38,484 nt of DNA from Balneolales bacterium. Its GTDB lineage: Bacteria; Bacteroidota; Rhodothermia; Balneolales; HLUCCA01. The stretch covers positions 1-38,484 of the forward strand of contig JANJTJ010000088.1 of assembly GCA_024711145.1 (NCBI GenBank), given 5' to 3'. The notes below the pieces were generated by a model. It was given only the letters and a program-made list of their open reading frames with translations. It was not told the origin of the DNA and did no database searches. The first letter of the stretch is position 1. Each line of letters starts with the position of its first letter. Positions 23,582 through 32,904 of this stretch are shown here, one piece after another. A program made the position numbers and the translations under genes.

Positions 23582-24853
23582 GTGAACTTGACCGTAACCG
23601 ACCTCAGCAACGTGGACCGCGAGGTTGTACTTACCGCCGGTGCCGATGTGCTGGCTCCCCGAATCGACGCCGCCCTGCGGAAAATCCGTCAGAAAGCCGC
23701 ACTACCCGGGTTCCGCCCCGGTGTGGCTCCCCTGGAGCTGGTGCGCAAACGGTTCGGCAAGGATGTCGAATTCGACGAGATCAATGCCTATGTGCAGGAA
23801 GTCTTCCGCGACGAGATCTTCCCGGCGCACAACCCCGTGGGCGATCCGAAAATCACCAAAATGCACTATGAGGACGGGAAGTTGGAAGTCGTCTTCCACA
23901 TCGGCATCCGGCCCCAGTTCGACGTGGCCGATCTGGCCACCGTCAAAGTGGACAAACTCACCCACGACGTGACCGAAGCCGAGATCGACCAGGAGATCGA
24001 GCACAGCCGCCGCCGCAAAGGCACCTGGACCGAAACCGACGGCCCCGCCACGGCCGATTGCAAGGTGATCGTGGATGCCGTGCCGGTAGACCACGACGGG
24101 CACCTGCACATGGCCGACATGGACATGGACAAAGAGCTCGACCTGGCATCCAAAGAGAACGAGGGTGTGGTGCCACAGCTCGTGGGTGCCAAAAAAGGCG
24201 ACACCCGCCGGGTCAGTTTCGCCCACGGCGACCATGCCCATGATTTCGACGTGACCGTGAAATCCGTCAAAACCGTGACGCTTCCCGAATTGGACGAAGC
24301 CTTCATCAAAGAAGCGACCCAGGACGAAGCCTCCGATCTGGAAGGCTACCGGGCGCATCTGAGATCGCGCATCCAGGACTATTTCGACCGGGCCAGCGAC
24401 GACCTCTTCAAAGAGCGCATCGCCGACGCCCTGGTGGCGGCACACACCTTCGATGTGCCCGAAACCGTGATCGATGCCGTGACCAACGGCTACATTGAGG
24501 ACGTGAAACAGCGGAACAACGGCGAAATGCCCGGTTTCGACCTGGACCAATACCGCGAAGCCGTGCGGCCGCGCGCGGTGAACGAGGCCAAATGGATGTT
24601 CATCCTGGAAAAAATGGAAGAGCGTTGGCCCGAACTGGAACTCACCAAAGAAGACATCGACGGCTATCTGGCCACCGAAGCGGCCCGATACGGTCTTCCG
24701 GTTGACATGATCAAGCAATACTACGCATCTTCGACGGAGCAGATGGAGCAGCTGCGACGCACGCTCCGGTCCCAGAAGTTGTTCGCCCGTCTCTCCGGCG
24801 AAGTAGGCGTGAATCCCGTGTCCAAAGAAGAATACCAGCAGAAATACGCCTGA
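23582..24853 (+). CDS. tig: Trigger factor, ribosome-associated chaperone
   Basis: A 423-residue trigger factor. The N-terminal ribosome-binding domain has a GFRPG loop ([22 protein letters not shown]), close to the family signature GFRxGxxP. The central region is the FKBP-like domain (about 150-240), here rich in Asp, His and Met ([14 protein letters not shown]) and lacking clear isomerase residues. The helical C-terminal chaperone domain follows. I chose GTG at 23582 ([15 protein letters not shown]); the open frame extends into the tRNA, which cannot be coding. The stop is four bases before clpP. tig-clpP-clpX is a classical arrangement joining folding to proteolysis. Confidence 0.92.
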   Translation: MNLTVTDLSNVDREVVLTAGADVLAPRIDAALRKIRQKAALPGFRPGVAPLELVRKRFGKDVEFDEINAYVQEVFRDEIFPAHNPVGDPKITKMHYEDGKLEVVFHIGIRPQFDVADLATVKVDKLTHDVTEAEIDQEIEHSRRRKGTWTETDGPATADCKVIVDAVPVDHDGHLHMADMDMDKELDLASKENEGVVPQLVGAKKGDTRRVSFAHGDHAHDFDVTVKSVKTVTLPELDEAFIKEATQDEASDLEGYRAHLRSRIQDYFDRASDDLFKERIADALVAAHTFDVPETVIDAVTNGYIEDVKQRNNGEMPGFDLDQYREAVRPRAVNEAKWMFILEKMEERWPELELTKEDIDGYLATEAARYGLPVDMIKQYYASSTEQMEQLRRTLRSQKLFARLSGEVGVNPVSKEEYQQKYA

Positions 24854-24857
24854 TTTT

Positions 24858-25493
24858 ATGATTACCTCCCAGTACGACGACCAGCTGCACGCCAACCTCA
24901 TCCCGATGGTCATCGAGACCTCGAGCCGGGGAGAGCGGGCCTACGACATCTATTCGCGCCTGCTCAAAGACCGCATCATCATTCTGGGTACGCCCATCAA
25001 TGATGCGGTGGCCTCGAACATCGTGGCGCAGCTGCTGTTCCTGGAGTCGGAAGACCCGGACAAGGACATCCATCTGTACATCAACTCGCCGGGCGGGGTG
25101 GTGTCGGCCGGTATGGCCATCTTCGATACCATGAACTACATCAAGTGCGACGTAGCCACCACCTGCATCGGCATGGCGGCTTCGATGGGTGCCGTGCTGC
25201 TTACGGCCGGTGCCAAGGGCAAGCGTTCCTGCCTGCCCAACGCGCGGGTGATGATCCACCAACCCTTGGGCGGTGTGCAAGGCCAGGCCAGCGATATCGA
25301 AATCGAGGCTCGGGAAATCCTGCGCATCAAGAACAGCCTGAGCCAGATCCTGGCGGATGCCTGCGGCAAAACCCTGGACCAGATCCTGTCGGATTCGGAC
25401 CGGAACAAATGGATGGATGCCGACGAGGCCCTGGCCTACGGCGCCATCGACAAGGTCCTCCGCCGATCCACGCGGCAATCCCGCCCCGACTGA
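24858..25493 (+). CDS. clpP: ATP-dependent Clp protease proteolytic subunit
   Basis: A 211-residue ClpP serine peptidase, subunit of the tetradecameric barrel that degrades proteins fed by ClpX. The catalytic triad is visible: Ser109 in [11 protein letters not shown], His134 in MIHQPLGG and Asp181 in [27 protein letters not shown] is the oxyanion-region strand. ATG at 24858 follows the tig stop by four bases, and a short N-terminal propeptide of about 15 residues is likely ([15 protein letters not shown]). clpX follows after six bases. Length and motifs are fully typical. Confidence 0.97.
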   Translation: MITSQYDDQLHANLIPMVIETSSRGERAYDIYSRLLKDRIIILGTPINDAVASNIVAQLLFLESEDPDKDIHLYINSPGGVVSAGMAIFDTMNYIKCDVATTCIGMAASMGAVLLTAGAKGKRSCLPNARVMIHQPLGGVQGQASDIEIEAREILRIKNSLSQILADACGKTLDQILSDSDRNKWMDADEALAYGAIDKVLRRSTRQSRPD

Positions 25494-25499
25494 CGCATC

Positions 25500-26765
25500 A
25501 TGAACACCAACGACAAGACCCCGAACAAATCCAAGATCTACTGCTCGTTCTGCCTGCGGAGCTCCACCGAGGTGAACAGCATGGTGGCCGGGCCCAACGT
25601 GTACATCTGCGACGCGTGTGTGGCCGATGCCGCCGGGATCGTGAAGAACGACATGGCCAACCGGATGAACCGGCGTGGCCCCGGGGCCAAGTCGGTGCTC
25701 AAGCCCAACGAGGTGGTGGACCGCCTCGAGGAATACGTGATCGGCCAGGAGCATGCCAAGAAGTCGCTCGCGGTGGCGGTGTACAACCACTACAAGCGCA
25801 TCGGCGGCGACGGCGGCCCGCACGAGTTGGACGAAACCGAGATCGAGAAGAGCAACATTCTACTGCTGGGGCCCACCGGTTCGGGCAAGACGCTGTTGGC
25901 CCGTACGCTGGCCCGCATCATCGACGTACCCTTCAGCATAGCCGACGCCACCGCACTCACCGAAGCCGGGTACGTGGGCGAGGACGTGGAAAGCATCCTC
26001 ACCTCGCTGCTCCAGGCGGCCGATTACAACGTGGAGCGGGCCGAGCGGGGCATCATCTACATCGATGAGATCGACAAGATCGCCCGCAAGGCCGACAACG
26101 CCTCCATCACGCGGGATGTATCGGGTGAGGGGGTGCAACAGGCCCTGCTCAAGATCCTGGAAGGCACCATCGCCAATGTACCGCCCAAAGGCGGGCGCAA
26201 GCATCCCGAGCAGAGCTTCATCCAGATCAACACCAAGAACATCCTGTTCATCTGCGGCGGGGCGTTCGACGGGCTGAACGACCTGGTGGCCCGGCGTCTG
26301 AGCTCGGGCACCATCGGGTTCCAGGATGGCAAACAGCACAAATACGACAAGAACGATCCGGAAATCTTCCGCCATGTGGAGCCGGAAGACCTGCAGAAAT
26401 TCGGCCTCATACCGGAACTGATCGGTCGGTTGCCGGTGATCACCGGCTTGCACGAGTTGAGCGAAACGGCCATGATCGACATCCTCGTGAAGCCGAAGAA
26501 CGCCCTCACCAAACAATACAAACGCCTGTTCCGCATGGAAGGGGTGGACCTCGAGTTCGAGGAAGACGCGCTCAAAGCCATCGTGAAGATGGCCCGGGCA
26601 CGCAAGACGGGTGCCCGCGGGCTGAAATCCATCATGGAGAAAGCCATGTTGGACATCATGTTCGACCTGCCCTCGTCCAAGGGCATCGAGCGGTGTGTGA
26701 TCACCCGCGAAACCGTGGAAGAGGGTGCCGAGCCCGTGTACGGCAAGCGCAAGGCCAGCGCCTGA
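25500..26765 (+). CDS. clpX: Clp protease ATP-binding unfoldase ClpX
   Basis: A 421-residue AAA+ unfoldase. The N-terminal zinc-binding domain has Cys15, Cys18, Cys37 and Cys40. Walker A GPTGSGKT (124-131), the GYVG pore loop, Walker [12 protein letters not shown] and the RKH loop (GGRKHPEQ) follow. The IGF loop, which docks on ClpP, is in [10 protein letters not shown], consistent with partnership with the adjacent clpP. The C-terminal small domain contains [17 protein letters not shown] at 25500 follows clpP by six bases. It is typical in every respect. Confidence 0.97.
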   Translation: MNTNDKTPNKSKIYCSFCLRSSTEVNSMVAGPNVYICDACVADAAGIVKNDMANRMNRRGPGAKSVLKPNEVVDRLEEYVIGQEHAKKSLAVAVYNHYKRIGGDGGPHELDETEIEKSNILLLGPTGSGKTLLARTLARIIDVPFSIADATALTEAGYVGEDVESILTSLLQAADYNVERAERGIIYIDEIDKIARKADNASITRDVSGEGVQQALLKILEGTIANVPPKGGRKHPEQSFIQINTKNILFICGGAFDGLNDLVARRLSSGTIGFQDGKQHKYDKNDPEIFRHVEPEDLQKFGLIPELIGRLPVITGLHELSETAMIDILVKPKNALTKQYKRLFRMEGVDLEFEEDALKAIVKMARARKTGARGLKSIMEKAMLDIMFDLPSSKGIERCVITRETVEEGAEPVYGKRKASA

Positions 26766-26774
26766 TAGGCGGCC

Positions 26775-27956
26775 ATGCAATCGGCCTGGCTCAAGTACAT
26801 CCTCATCCTGCTGCTGGCCGCCATCGGTGCGGCCAGTTACGCCTACACGCAGTTCCTGATCGGCCGCATCGTGGAGCGGAACCGCTCCAGCGTGGAGCTG
26901 TGGGCCCGCGCCATCGAGTACATCGCCCGGGAGGCGGGGTCGGAAAGCGCCGAATCGCAATTGGATTTCGTGGCTTCGGAACTGGTGATCCGGGACCGGT
27001 TCCAGGTTCCGGCCGTGCTCACCGACGAGAACGGCACCATCCTCATCCATCGGAATGTGGACAGCACGGACCTGGGCGCGGCCCTACTCACCCGGTTCGC
27101 GGCCCTCAACGAACCCATCCTGGTTGAAATACCCATCGGAAACGGGCAAACCGTGCGGCAATTCATCTACTACGGCGAGACGGACTCCATCCGGTCGCTG
27201 CGGTATTTCCCCTACATCCAGTTCGGCCTCATCGCGTTGGTCTTCGGGTTGGCCTATCTGTCCTGGTCGTCGGTGCGGCGCAACGAACAATCGCGGGTGT
27301 GGGTGGGCATGGCCAAAGAGGCGGCCCACCAGTTGGGTACCCCGCTCAGCAGCATCCTGGGGTGGATCGAGCTGCTGAAGACCGAACTACCCGATGAGGG
27401 CGACGCGCAGGAACATTTGAGGGAGTTGGAGGAAGACGCCTCGCGCCTGCAATTGGTGGCCGACCGGTTCAACAAGATCGGGTCGTCGCCGGAATTGCAG
27501 GTACAACGGTTGGATCCCGTTCTGAACGGCGTTACCGACTACATCGGCCGGCGCATTCCCCGTTTCGGCAAGCAGGTGGCCCTGGAGCGCGAGATCGACC
27601 CGCATATCAAGATCGAAGCGAATGCCGAGCTGCTCACCTGGGCGTTCGAGAACCTGCTCAAGAACGCCCTGGATGCCATCGAGCCCGGCACCGGAGAGGC
27701 CCGCATACGGGTTACGGCCTTCCAGGAGCAAGGGCGCTGCCTGGTGGACATCGCCGATACGGGCAAGGGAATCGAGAAAAAGCACCATGCCGACATCTTC
27801 AAACCCGGGTTCAGTACCAAACGGCGGGGGTGGGGGCTGGGGCTTTCGCTCACCCGGCGCATCATCGAGGATTACCACGGCGGCACGGTGAGCGTGCTCC
27901 GCTCGGCGCCCGGCGAAGGCACCGTGATCCGCGTTACGCTGCGTTCAGTCGCCTGA
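26775..27956 (+). CDS. Membrane sensor histidine kinase
   Basis: A 393-residue inner-membrane kinase. A first membrane helix (about 7-28) and a second (about 148-166) bracket a periplasmic sensor domain of roughly 120 residues. The H-box carries His185 in AKEAAHQLGTPLSS, a form common in Bacteroidota. HATPase motifs: ENLLKNALDAI, DTGKGI, FKPGFSTK and WGLGLSL. There is no HAMP domain and no response regulator nearby. ATG at 26775 lies nine bases after clpX, so transcription with tig-clpP-clpX is likely. Its 3' end overlaps the convergent sigma-factor gene by 12 bp. The signal is unknown. Confidence 0.9.
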   Translation: MQSAWLKYILILLLAAIGAASYAYTQFLIGRIVERNRSSVELWARAIEYIAREAGSESAESQLDFVASELVIRDRFQVPAVLTDENGTILIHRNVDSTDLGAALLTRFAALNEPILVEIPIGNGQTVRQFIYYGETDSIRSLRYFPYIQFGLIALVFGLAYLSWSSVRRNEQSRVWVGMAKEAAHQLGTPLSSILGWIELLKTELPDEGDAQEHLRELEEDASRLQLVADRFNKIGSSPELQVQRLDPVLNGVTDYIGRRIPRFGKQVALEREIDPHIKIEANAELLTWAFENLLKNALDAIEPGTGEARIRVTAFQEQGRCLVDIADTGKGIEKKHHADIFKPGFSTKRRGWGLGLSLTRRIIEDYHGGTVSVLRSAPGEGTVIRVTLRSVA

Positions 27957-28520
27957 AAAGCCCCGGGCACGGGCGTAATCGCCCAGGCTCTCGCGCAACA
28001 GGTTGCGGCCCCGGTGCAGACGCGAACGGATGGTGCCGATGGGTACGTCCAGCATGTTGGCGATCTCCTCGTAGGTGAACCCCTCCACATCGCACAACAA
28101 CACCACGGTGCGGAAATCTTCGGGCACCCGTTCCAGGGCGGCCGTCATCTGGTCGTCCAGCATGTCGCGGTACAGGCGCTCTTCCAGGTCGGTGGTGTCG
28201 CTGCGTTCGGCCCGAACCGATTCGTAGTAGGTACCAACTTCGTCGAAATCGACTTCGTTGGGGCGCTTCGACTTGCGCCGATACTGGTTGATGTAGGCAT
28301 TCTTGAGGATGCGGTACAACCAGGCTTTGGCGTTGGTGCCTTTCTCGTAACTGGAAAAGAACCGGAACGCCTTCACGATGGTGTCCTGCACCAGATCTTC
28401 GGCATCGGTCGGGTCCGACGATAGCCTCAGCGCGAACGAATAGAGCGCATCCAGATGGGGGAGCATCTCCTTCTGGAAATCGGCCTGTTTCCCTAGTTCG
28501 GCCTCGGTCAGATCACCCAT
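27945..28520 (-). CDS. ECF-type RNA polymerase sigma factor
   Basis: A 191-residue sigma70-family protein with only regions 2 and 4. Region 2 contains DAEDLVQDTIVKAFRFF and KAWLYRILKNAYINQYRR; region 4 contains the helix-turn-helix FTYEEIANMLDVPIGTIRSRLHRGR. No anti-sigma gene is adjacent. The preceding gene on the same strand encodes a CPBP membrane protease whose stop overlaps this start by 8 bp, so the two are probably translationally coupled. ATG at 28520 is clear. Target promoters are unknown. Confidence 0.93.
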   Translation of the reverse strand: MGDLTEAELGKQADFQKEMLPHLDALYSFALRLSSDPTDAEDLVQDTIVKAFRFFSSYEKGTNAKAWLYRILKNAYINQYRRKSKRPNEVDFDEVGTYYESVRAERSDTTDLEERLYRDMLDDQMTAALERVPEDFRTVVLLCDVEGFTYEEIANMLDVPIGTIRSRLHRGRNLLRESLGDYARARGFSGD

Positions 28521-29235
28521 TATTCAGGATTACGAATACGTCGTAGAGCGAATGGGTCCAAGCCGCGATTCCGAACCCGCGCATCACGTACAAGGCGTTC
28601 AAGGCCAGGCCGAACAGGAACCGGAAGGTGAAGGACGACAGGGTGAAGGGGTCGCCCAGGGCACCCATGTAATGCACGGCACTGAACAAGGCGGCGGCCA
28701 GGAACACGGCGGCCACCTGTTTCCCCCTGGGACCGAACCCCAGTTTGGCGAACAGTGCGGTGAGTGCCGATACCAGGATCACCCGGAAGACCAACTCCTC
28801 ATACAGGCCGGCGCCGAGCGACAGGGCGAACTGCTGCAGCACGGTGAGGGAGGCCATGCCGTCGGCGGCCGCGTTGAACATCCACCCGGTTGCGCGGGAG
28901 ACGGTCCAGGCCAGGAAAAACGCCCATACGGCCGATTCCACCACCATGCCCATGCAGAACTTGCCATGCATGGGTACCGGATTCTTGCGGTCTTTGGAGA
29001 ACACATAGATACCCAGCACCACGATGACGGCCACCGTCACATACCAGGTGGGGATTCCGGCGGCGGCGATCAGATTCTGGATCCATAGGTCGGCGGCCAG
29101 GCGCACATCGGGGGTGCCCATGACCCCCGACAGCCGGATGAGCACCTCGTACCCGATGAGCAGGGGCAAACTCATCAGGAAGGAATACTTCAGGGAAGAT
29201 GTGAACGACAGATACGGCCCGAACACCCGGTTCAT
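28513..29235 (-). CDS. CPBP-family intramembrane metalloprotease
   Basis: A 240-residue membrane protein with about six helices. The CPBP motifs are LYEELVFRVIL (EExxxR), FSAVHYMG (FxxxH) and AWTHSLYDVF (HxxxD/N). It is the second CPBP protein in the window and only distantly similar to the one at 20463-21332. It is locked between a LysM/RlpA-like cell-wall protein gene (4-bp overlap at its start) and the ECF sigma gene (8-bp overlap at its stop). That position would suit a membrane protease that controls an envelope-stress sigma factor, but no anti-sigma substrate is encoded nearby, so this is only a hypothesis. Confidence 0.87.
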   Translation of the reverse strand: MNRVFGPYLSFTSSLKYSFLMSLPLLIGYEVLIRLSGVMGTPDVRLAADLWIQNLIAAAGIPTWYVTVAVIVVLGIYVFSKDRKNPVPMHGKFCMGMVVESAVWAFFLAWTVSRATGWMFNAAADGMASLTVLQQFALSLGAGLYEELVFRVILVSALTALFAKLGFGPRGKQVAAVFLAAALFSAVHYMGALGDPFTLSSFTFRFLFGLALNALYVMRGFGIAAWTHSLYDVFVILNNG

Positions 29236-30380
29236 GGGAAATCCTCGTCATAGACCTGGACCGTGCCCGCCGCGCCCTGCCGCAAGCCCAGGGCGTCGAA
29301 AGCCGCCTTGGACAGGCGGAGTTCGGCTTCGAGGATGCGGTCGTTCACGAGCACATACACACCGGTACCGGTTCGGGTGTTCTCCACATACACCACCGAT
29401 CCGAGCGGAATGGTGTTATGGCCGGCGGTGAGGCGGCCGGGTTCGTACAGGTCGCCCGAGGTGAGCGGTTTGCCGGCGTCCGATTCGGCATAGACCGACG
29501 GGGTCATGAAGCCCAGGGAGTTGGGGTCCTGGCGGGAAGCGGCGTAGGGATTGCGATACACCACGGTGGGTGCCAGCAGCACGATGATGCGGTTGCCCAC
29601 GCGGATCGACCGGAAGTCGGTTTCGGGGTTGATCGCCCGCAATTCGGCTTCCGTCATGCCGTTTCGGCCGGCAACGGAGGCGGGGGTGTCGTTCCGTTTC
29701 CATTCATACTGGACGAACCGCCCCTGCGGGCCCGAAGTGGTGCTGGCATCGCCCACGGCGGGTAGGGCTTCGGGTTGGCGCACCAGCAACACCTGCCCCA
29801 CGGCCAGGCGGTCGTTCCGCAATTTGTTCCACTCGCGCAATTGGTCCACCGTGGTGCCGAACCGCTCGGCGATGAGGCCGAGGGCGTCGCCCCGGCGCAC
29901 CACATAGTAGGCGCTGGGCACGGAGACCGATACGATGGCGGCGTTCTCGTCGCGGGTTTCCTGCACATTGCGCACCGACCGCAGGATGCGCAGTTCCTGG
30001 CCGGTTTCGATGGTGGTGCTCGACAGGTTGTTCCAATCGGTGATTTCGGCCACGGTAACCCCGTACCGGCGCGATATGGCGAACAGGGTTTCGCCCGGGG
30101 CCACCCGATGGATCACGGGCTGGCCGGTGGCCGGCGGCGATGGCCGGTTGTCGGTGGCGGGCACGGCCGCCACGGGCGGCCCCACGAACAGGCGCTGGCC
30201 CACCACGAGGCCGTCGCGCGTGAGGTTGTTCCAAGACCGCAGGTTCTCCACGGGCACCTGGTACCGGCGCGATACGGCGAACAGGGTTTCCCCGGCGCTC
30301 ACCACGTGCACGGGACGGTCTTGGGCGATCGAGGTCGCCACGGTCGCCATCAGCCAAATCACCGTCAGAATGAAGCGCAT
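29232..30380 (-). CDS. LysM-repeat protein with RlpA-like barrel
   Basis: A 382-residue exported protein. A signal peptide (MRFILTVIWLMATVATSIAQ) leads to three clear LysM domains at about 23-65, 90-132 and 157-201 (HVVSAGETLFAVSRRYQVPV, HRVAPGETLFAISRRYGVTV, YVVRRGDALGLIAERFGTTV), plus a diverged fourth at about 225-268. The C-terminal 80 residues form an RlpA-like double-psi beta-barrel. It retains the His of AGHNTIPLG and the Asp of VLVNDR that correspond to catalytic residues of lytic transglycosylase RlpA. It should bind and possibly cleave peptidoglycan. The stop overlaps the CPBP start by 4 bp. Enzyme activity is inferred. Confidence 0.88.
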   Translation of the reverse strand: MRFILTVIWLMATVATSIAQDRPVHVVSAGETLFAVSRRYQVPVENLRSWNNLTRDGLVVGQRLFVGPPVAAVPATDNRPSPPATGQPVIHRVAPGETLFAISRRYGVTVAEITDWNNLSSTTIETGQELRILRSVRNVQETRDENAAIVSVSVPSAYYVVRRGDALGLIAERFGTTVDQLREWNKLRNDRLAVGQVLLVRQPEALPAVGDASTTSGPQGRFVQYEWKRNDTPASVAGRNGMTEAELRAINPETDFRSIRVGNRIIVLLAPTVVYRNPYAASRQDPNSLGFMTPSVYAESDAGKPLTSGDLYEPGRLTAGHNTIPLGSVVYVENTRTGTGVYVLVNDRILEAELRLSKAAFDALGLRQGAAGTVQVYDEDFP

Positions 30381-30393
30381 GGAGGCAAAATAG

Positions 30394-30708
30394 TCAGGAT
30401 TCTTCGAGCTCGGTTTTCGCGGCCATCAGCTCGTTGTAGGTATGGGTTTCTCCCATGGAACCGGCCCACATCATGCCATCGGCGTACGCCTTCAAGGCTT
30501 CCTTCCTTCGGCCGGTGGCTTCGTACAATTTGCCCAGATGGTACCAGGCGCCCAGGTAGGCGACCTTGCCCTCCACCAATCCCCGATAGATGGCGAGGGC
30601 CTCGTCGGTACGCCCCACTTTGGCATATTCCATGGCCAGGGCGAACCGGGTGAAGGCATCTTCGGGATCTTCGGCCAGATAGGCCTCAAGCTGGGCGATG
30701 GGGTTCAT
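30394..30708 (-). CDS. Small TPR-repeat protein
   Basis: A 104-residue protein made of about two and a half tetratricopeptide repeats: AFTRFALAMEYAKVGRTDEA, GAWYHLGKLYEATGRRKEAL and a C-terminal helix. There is no signal peptide. I chose ATG at 30708 (MNPIAQLEAYLAEDPEDA), which begins directly with a TPR helix and overlaps the aroC end by 23 bp; an in-frame ATG at 30741 would overlap by 56 bp and is less likely. The gene lies between aroC and the LysM protein gene on the same strand. Partner unknown. Confidence 0.85.
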   Translation of the reverse strand: MNPIAQLEAYLAEDPEDAFTRFALAMEYAKVGRTDEALAIYRGLVEGKVAYLGAWYHLGKLYEATGRRKEALKAYADGMMWAGSMGETHTYNELMAAKTELEES

Positions 30709-31879
30709 AACGGGATTGTATTTCTTGAAGGGAATCGCCACCGAATTTCTCCAGGAAGGCTTCGGCGATGACGGGAGCCAGGATGTTCTCTACCACAACG
30801 ACCGCACGGGGCAGGGCGCACACGTCGGAGCGTTCGTAACGGGTATCCACCTCCTGTTTGGTATCCATATCGACGGTTTTTATGGGGTCGACCATGGTCG
30901 GTATGGGTTTCATGACGCCACGGACGAGCAAGGGCTGCCCGGTGGTCATGCCGCCTTCGAGTCCGCCGGCACGGTTGGTTTTCCGGCCGAAGCGGTCGCC
31001 TTCCCAGGAGATCTCGTCGTGCACTTCGTGGCCGGGACGCATGCCCATTTCGAAACCGAGCCCGAATTCGATGCCTTTCATGGCTTGGGTGCCGAGCACG
31101 GCGGCCGCGATGCGGGCATCCAGTTTGCGGTCCCAATGGGTGTAGCTGCCCAAGCCTTCGGGCAGACCGGTAACCACCACTTCCCACATGCCCCCCAGGG
31201 AGGTGCCTTGCTTGCGGCGTTCCTTGATGAGCGCCACCATGCGTTCGCTGAGGGTGGGGTCGAGGCACCGCACTTCGGAGGCGTCGGCGGCCTGGTGGAG
31301 GGCTTCGGCGTTCTGTTCGATGAGGGGGTCGGCGGTGGTGCGCAGCGTTTCCCAGCCGTCGTAGCCGATGCCCCCCAGATGGGTGACATGTCCGCCGATG
31401 CGGATGCCCACCTGGCGCAGGAACTGGCGGGCCACGGCGCCCAGGGCCACCCGCATGCCGGTTTCGCGGGCGGAGGACCGTTCGATCACATTGCGGACCT
31501 CATCGAACCCGAATTTCCGGGCACCTACCAGATCGGCATGCCCCGGCCGGGGAATGGTGATGCGCTCCACGCCGGCACCGTCTCCGGTATGGGCCATCAC
31601 CACCGGCCAGTTGGCGGCGTCTTTGGCATAGGCCCGGTTTTCGAGGCGCATGGCGATGGGCGCGCCGGTGGTATGCCCGAACCGGATGCCGCTGGTGATG
31701 GTGGGTATGTCTTTTTCGAAAGCCATACGCCCGCCCCGGCCATAGCCCTCCTGGCGCCGGGCCAACTGCAGGGAGATGTCGTCGGCGGATAGCGGTATGC
31801 CGGCCGGTAGGCCTTCGATGATGCCGGTGAGTTCCGGCCCGTGCGATTCGCCGGCGGTGAGGTAGCGGATGCGTTCCAT
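30686..31879 (-). CDS. aroC: Chorismate synthase
   Basis: A 397-residue chorismate synthase, the last enzyme of the shikimate pathway, converting EPSP to chorismate with reduced FMN. Signatures: GESHGPELTGIIEGLPAG at the N-terminus (with the catalytic His of ESHG), RPGHADLVGARKFG, RSSARET (the second conserved His/Arg region), GGMTTGQPL and the C-terminal FLEKFGGDS. Length is slightly above the usual 360-390. ATG at 31879 follows the PorQ-like gene by three bases, suggesting co-transcription; the end overlaps the TPR gene. No other aro gene is present. Confidence 0.96.
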   Translation of the reverse strand: MERIRYLTAGESHGPELTGIIEGLPAGIPLSADDISLQLARRQEGYGRGGRMAFEKDIPTITSGIRFGHTTGAPIAMRLENRAYAKDAANWPVVMAHTGDGAGVERITIPRPGHADLVGARKFGFDEVRNVIERSSARETGMRVALGAVARQFLRQVGIRIGGHVTHLGGIGYDGWETLRTTADPLIEQNAEALHQAADASEVRCLDPTLSERMVALIKERRKQGTSLGGMWEVVVTGLPEGLGSYTHWDRKLDARIAAAVLGTQAMKGIEFGLGFEMGMRPGHEVHDEISWEGDRFGRKTNRAGGLEGGMTTGQPLLVRGVMKPIPTMVDPIKTVDMDTKQEVDTRYERSDVCALPRAVVVVENILAPVIAEAFLEKFGGDSLQEIQSRYEPHRPA

Positions 31880-31882
31880 GGA

Positions 31883-32869
31883 TCAGAGCTGAAGGTGGGT
31901 GCCGATGCGCAACCAGGCGCCGGTGTCGCTGTGGGAAACCCGGCTCGCGTCGAACCGGATGCCCTTGATGTTCAACCCGACTCCGATGCCGAAGCCGGCC
32001 AGATCCAACCGTTCGTCGGATTTGAGCTCCTCGTGCAGGAGGTGGTCGTACCCCAGGCGCACGTGGAAATCGGGGCTGAAGAAGAATTCGCCGCCCAAGC
32101 TGAGGTGGCGGAACACCTGTTGCACGGCTTTGGGTGGGGCGGTATCGGTACCGGTGCGCAAATCCCAGTCGTGCAGGTCGTGTGCGGTGAGGCTTACCCG
32201 CAGGGGCAGGTATTTGAGACGGACGGATGCGCCGGCTCTCAGGTCGAAGGGCACGGCTTCCTGCCTACCGGCGAAGGTGGTGGCTTGGCGGCCGGCGTTG
32301 CGGAACGCCACGCCGAACGTGGTGGATGCGTCGGCGCTGCTCACGAACAGACCGCCGCTGTACAGCAGGGCGGTGGACCGGTAGCGGCCGTAGGAGCTGA
32401 TCACCGGATCCACCGCCAGGCCGAAACGCACACGTTCGCCCACGGCACGGGACCACGCCAGCTTGAGGGCGGCATCGTAGGCGGAAAAGGTGCCGGTGGA
32501 GGTGTTGTCGGGCGTGCGGCCGTCCAGGCTGCCGTACCCGAGGTAGCGGATGCCGGCCGCGAACGTGCCCCAATCGGCGCTATGCCAGGCGAAGGCGGTG
32601 GAAGCGGCGGTGAGGGTACCCAGGTAGCGGCCGGCCTGTATGGAGGCCTGCCGATGGTGCGCCGGCCGCAGCAAGGCCGGGTTGGCATGCATGCCGGTGA
32701 GGTCGGCGTCGGGTAGGGAAACCGGAGCGCCGCCCAAGGCGGCGGAGCGGGCGTCGGCCGGCAGATTCAGAAACCGGAATACGGTCCCGCCTCCCGTTTG
32801 CGCCTTCAGGCCGCCGACCAGCATCAGCGCCATGGCCGCCGCGAGGAAAAGAGTGGGGACTGGTCTCAT
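31883..32869 (-). CDS. porQ: PorQ-like outer-membrane protein (type IX secretion)
   Basis: A 328-residue outer-membrane beta-barrel with signal peptide (MRPVPTLFLAAAMALMLVGGLKAQ). The first mature segment, FRFLNLPADARSAALGG, followed by DLTGMHANPALL, is the N-terminal signature of the PorQ/PorV branch of FadL-like barrels; PorQ typically reads FLNLPxSARxAALGG. The rest alternates amphipathic strands and ends in an aromatic/hydrophobic strand (LRIGTHLQL). PorQ is an accessory part of the type IX secretion system of Bacteroidota. No other T9SS gene lies in the window. It is divergent from mlaE across 35 bases. The choice of PorQ over another PorV-like protein is probable, not certain. Confidence 0.7.
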   Translation of the reverse strand: MRPVPTLFLAAAMALMLVGGLKAQTGGGTVFRFLNLPADARSAALGGAPVSLPDADLTGMHANPALLRPAHHRQASIQAGRYLGTLTAASTAFAWHSADWGTFAAGIRYLGYGSLDGRTPDNTSTGTFSAYDAALKLAWSRAVGERVRFGLAVDPVISSYGRYRSTALLYSGGLFVSSADASTTFGVAFRNAGRQATTFAGRQEAVPFDLRAGASVRLKYLPLRVSLTAHDLHDWDLRTGTDTAPPKAVQQVFRHLSLGGEFFFSPDFHVRLGYDHLLHEELKSDERLDLAGFGIGVGLNIKGIRFDASRVSHSDTGAWLRIGTHLQL

Positions 32870-32904
32870 TGGAATCGCCGGAAATATAGCGAAATTGACC
32901 CTTC

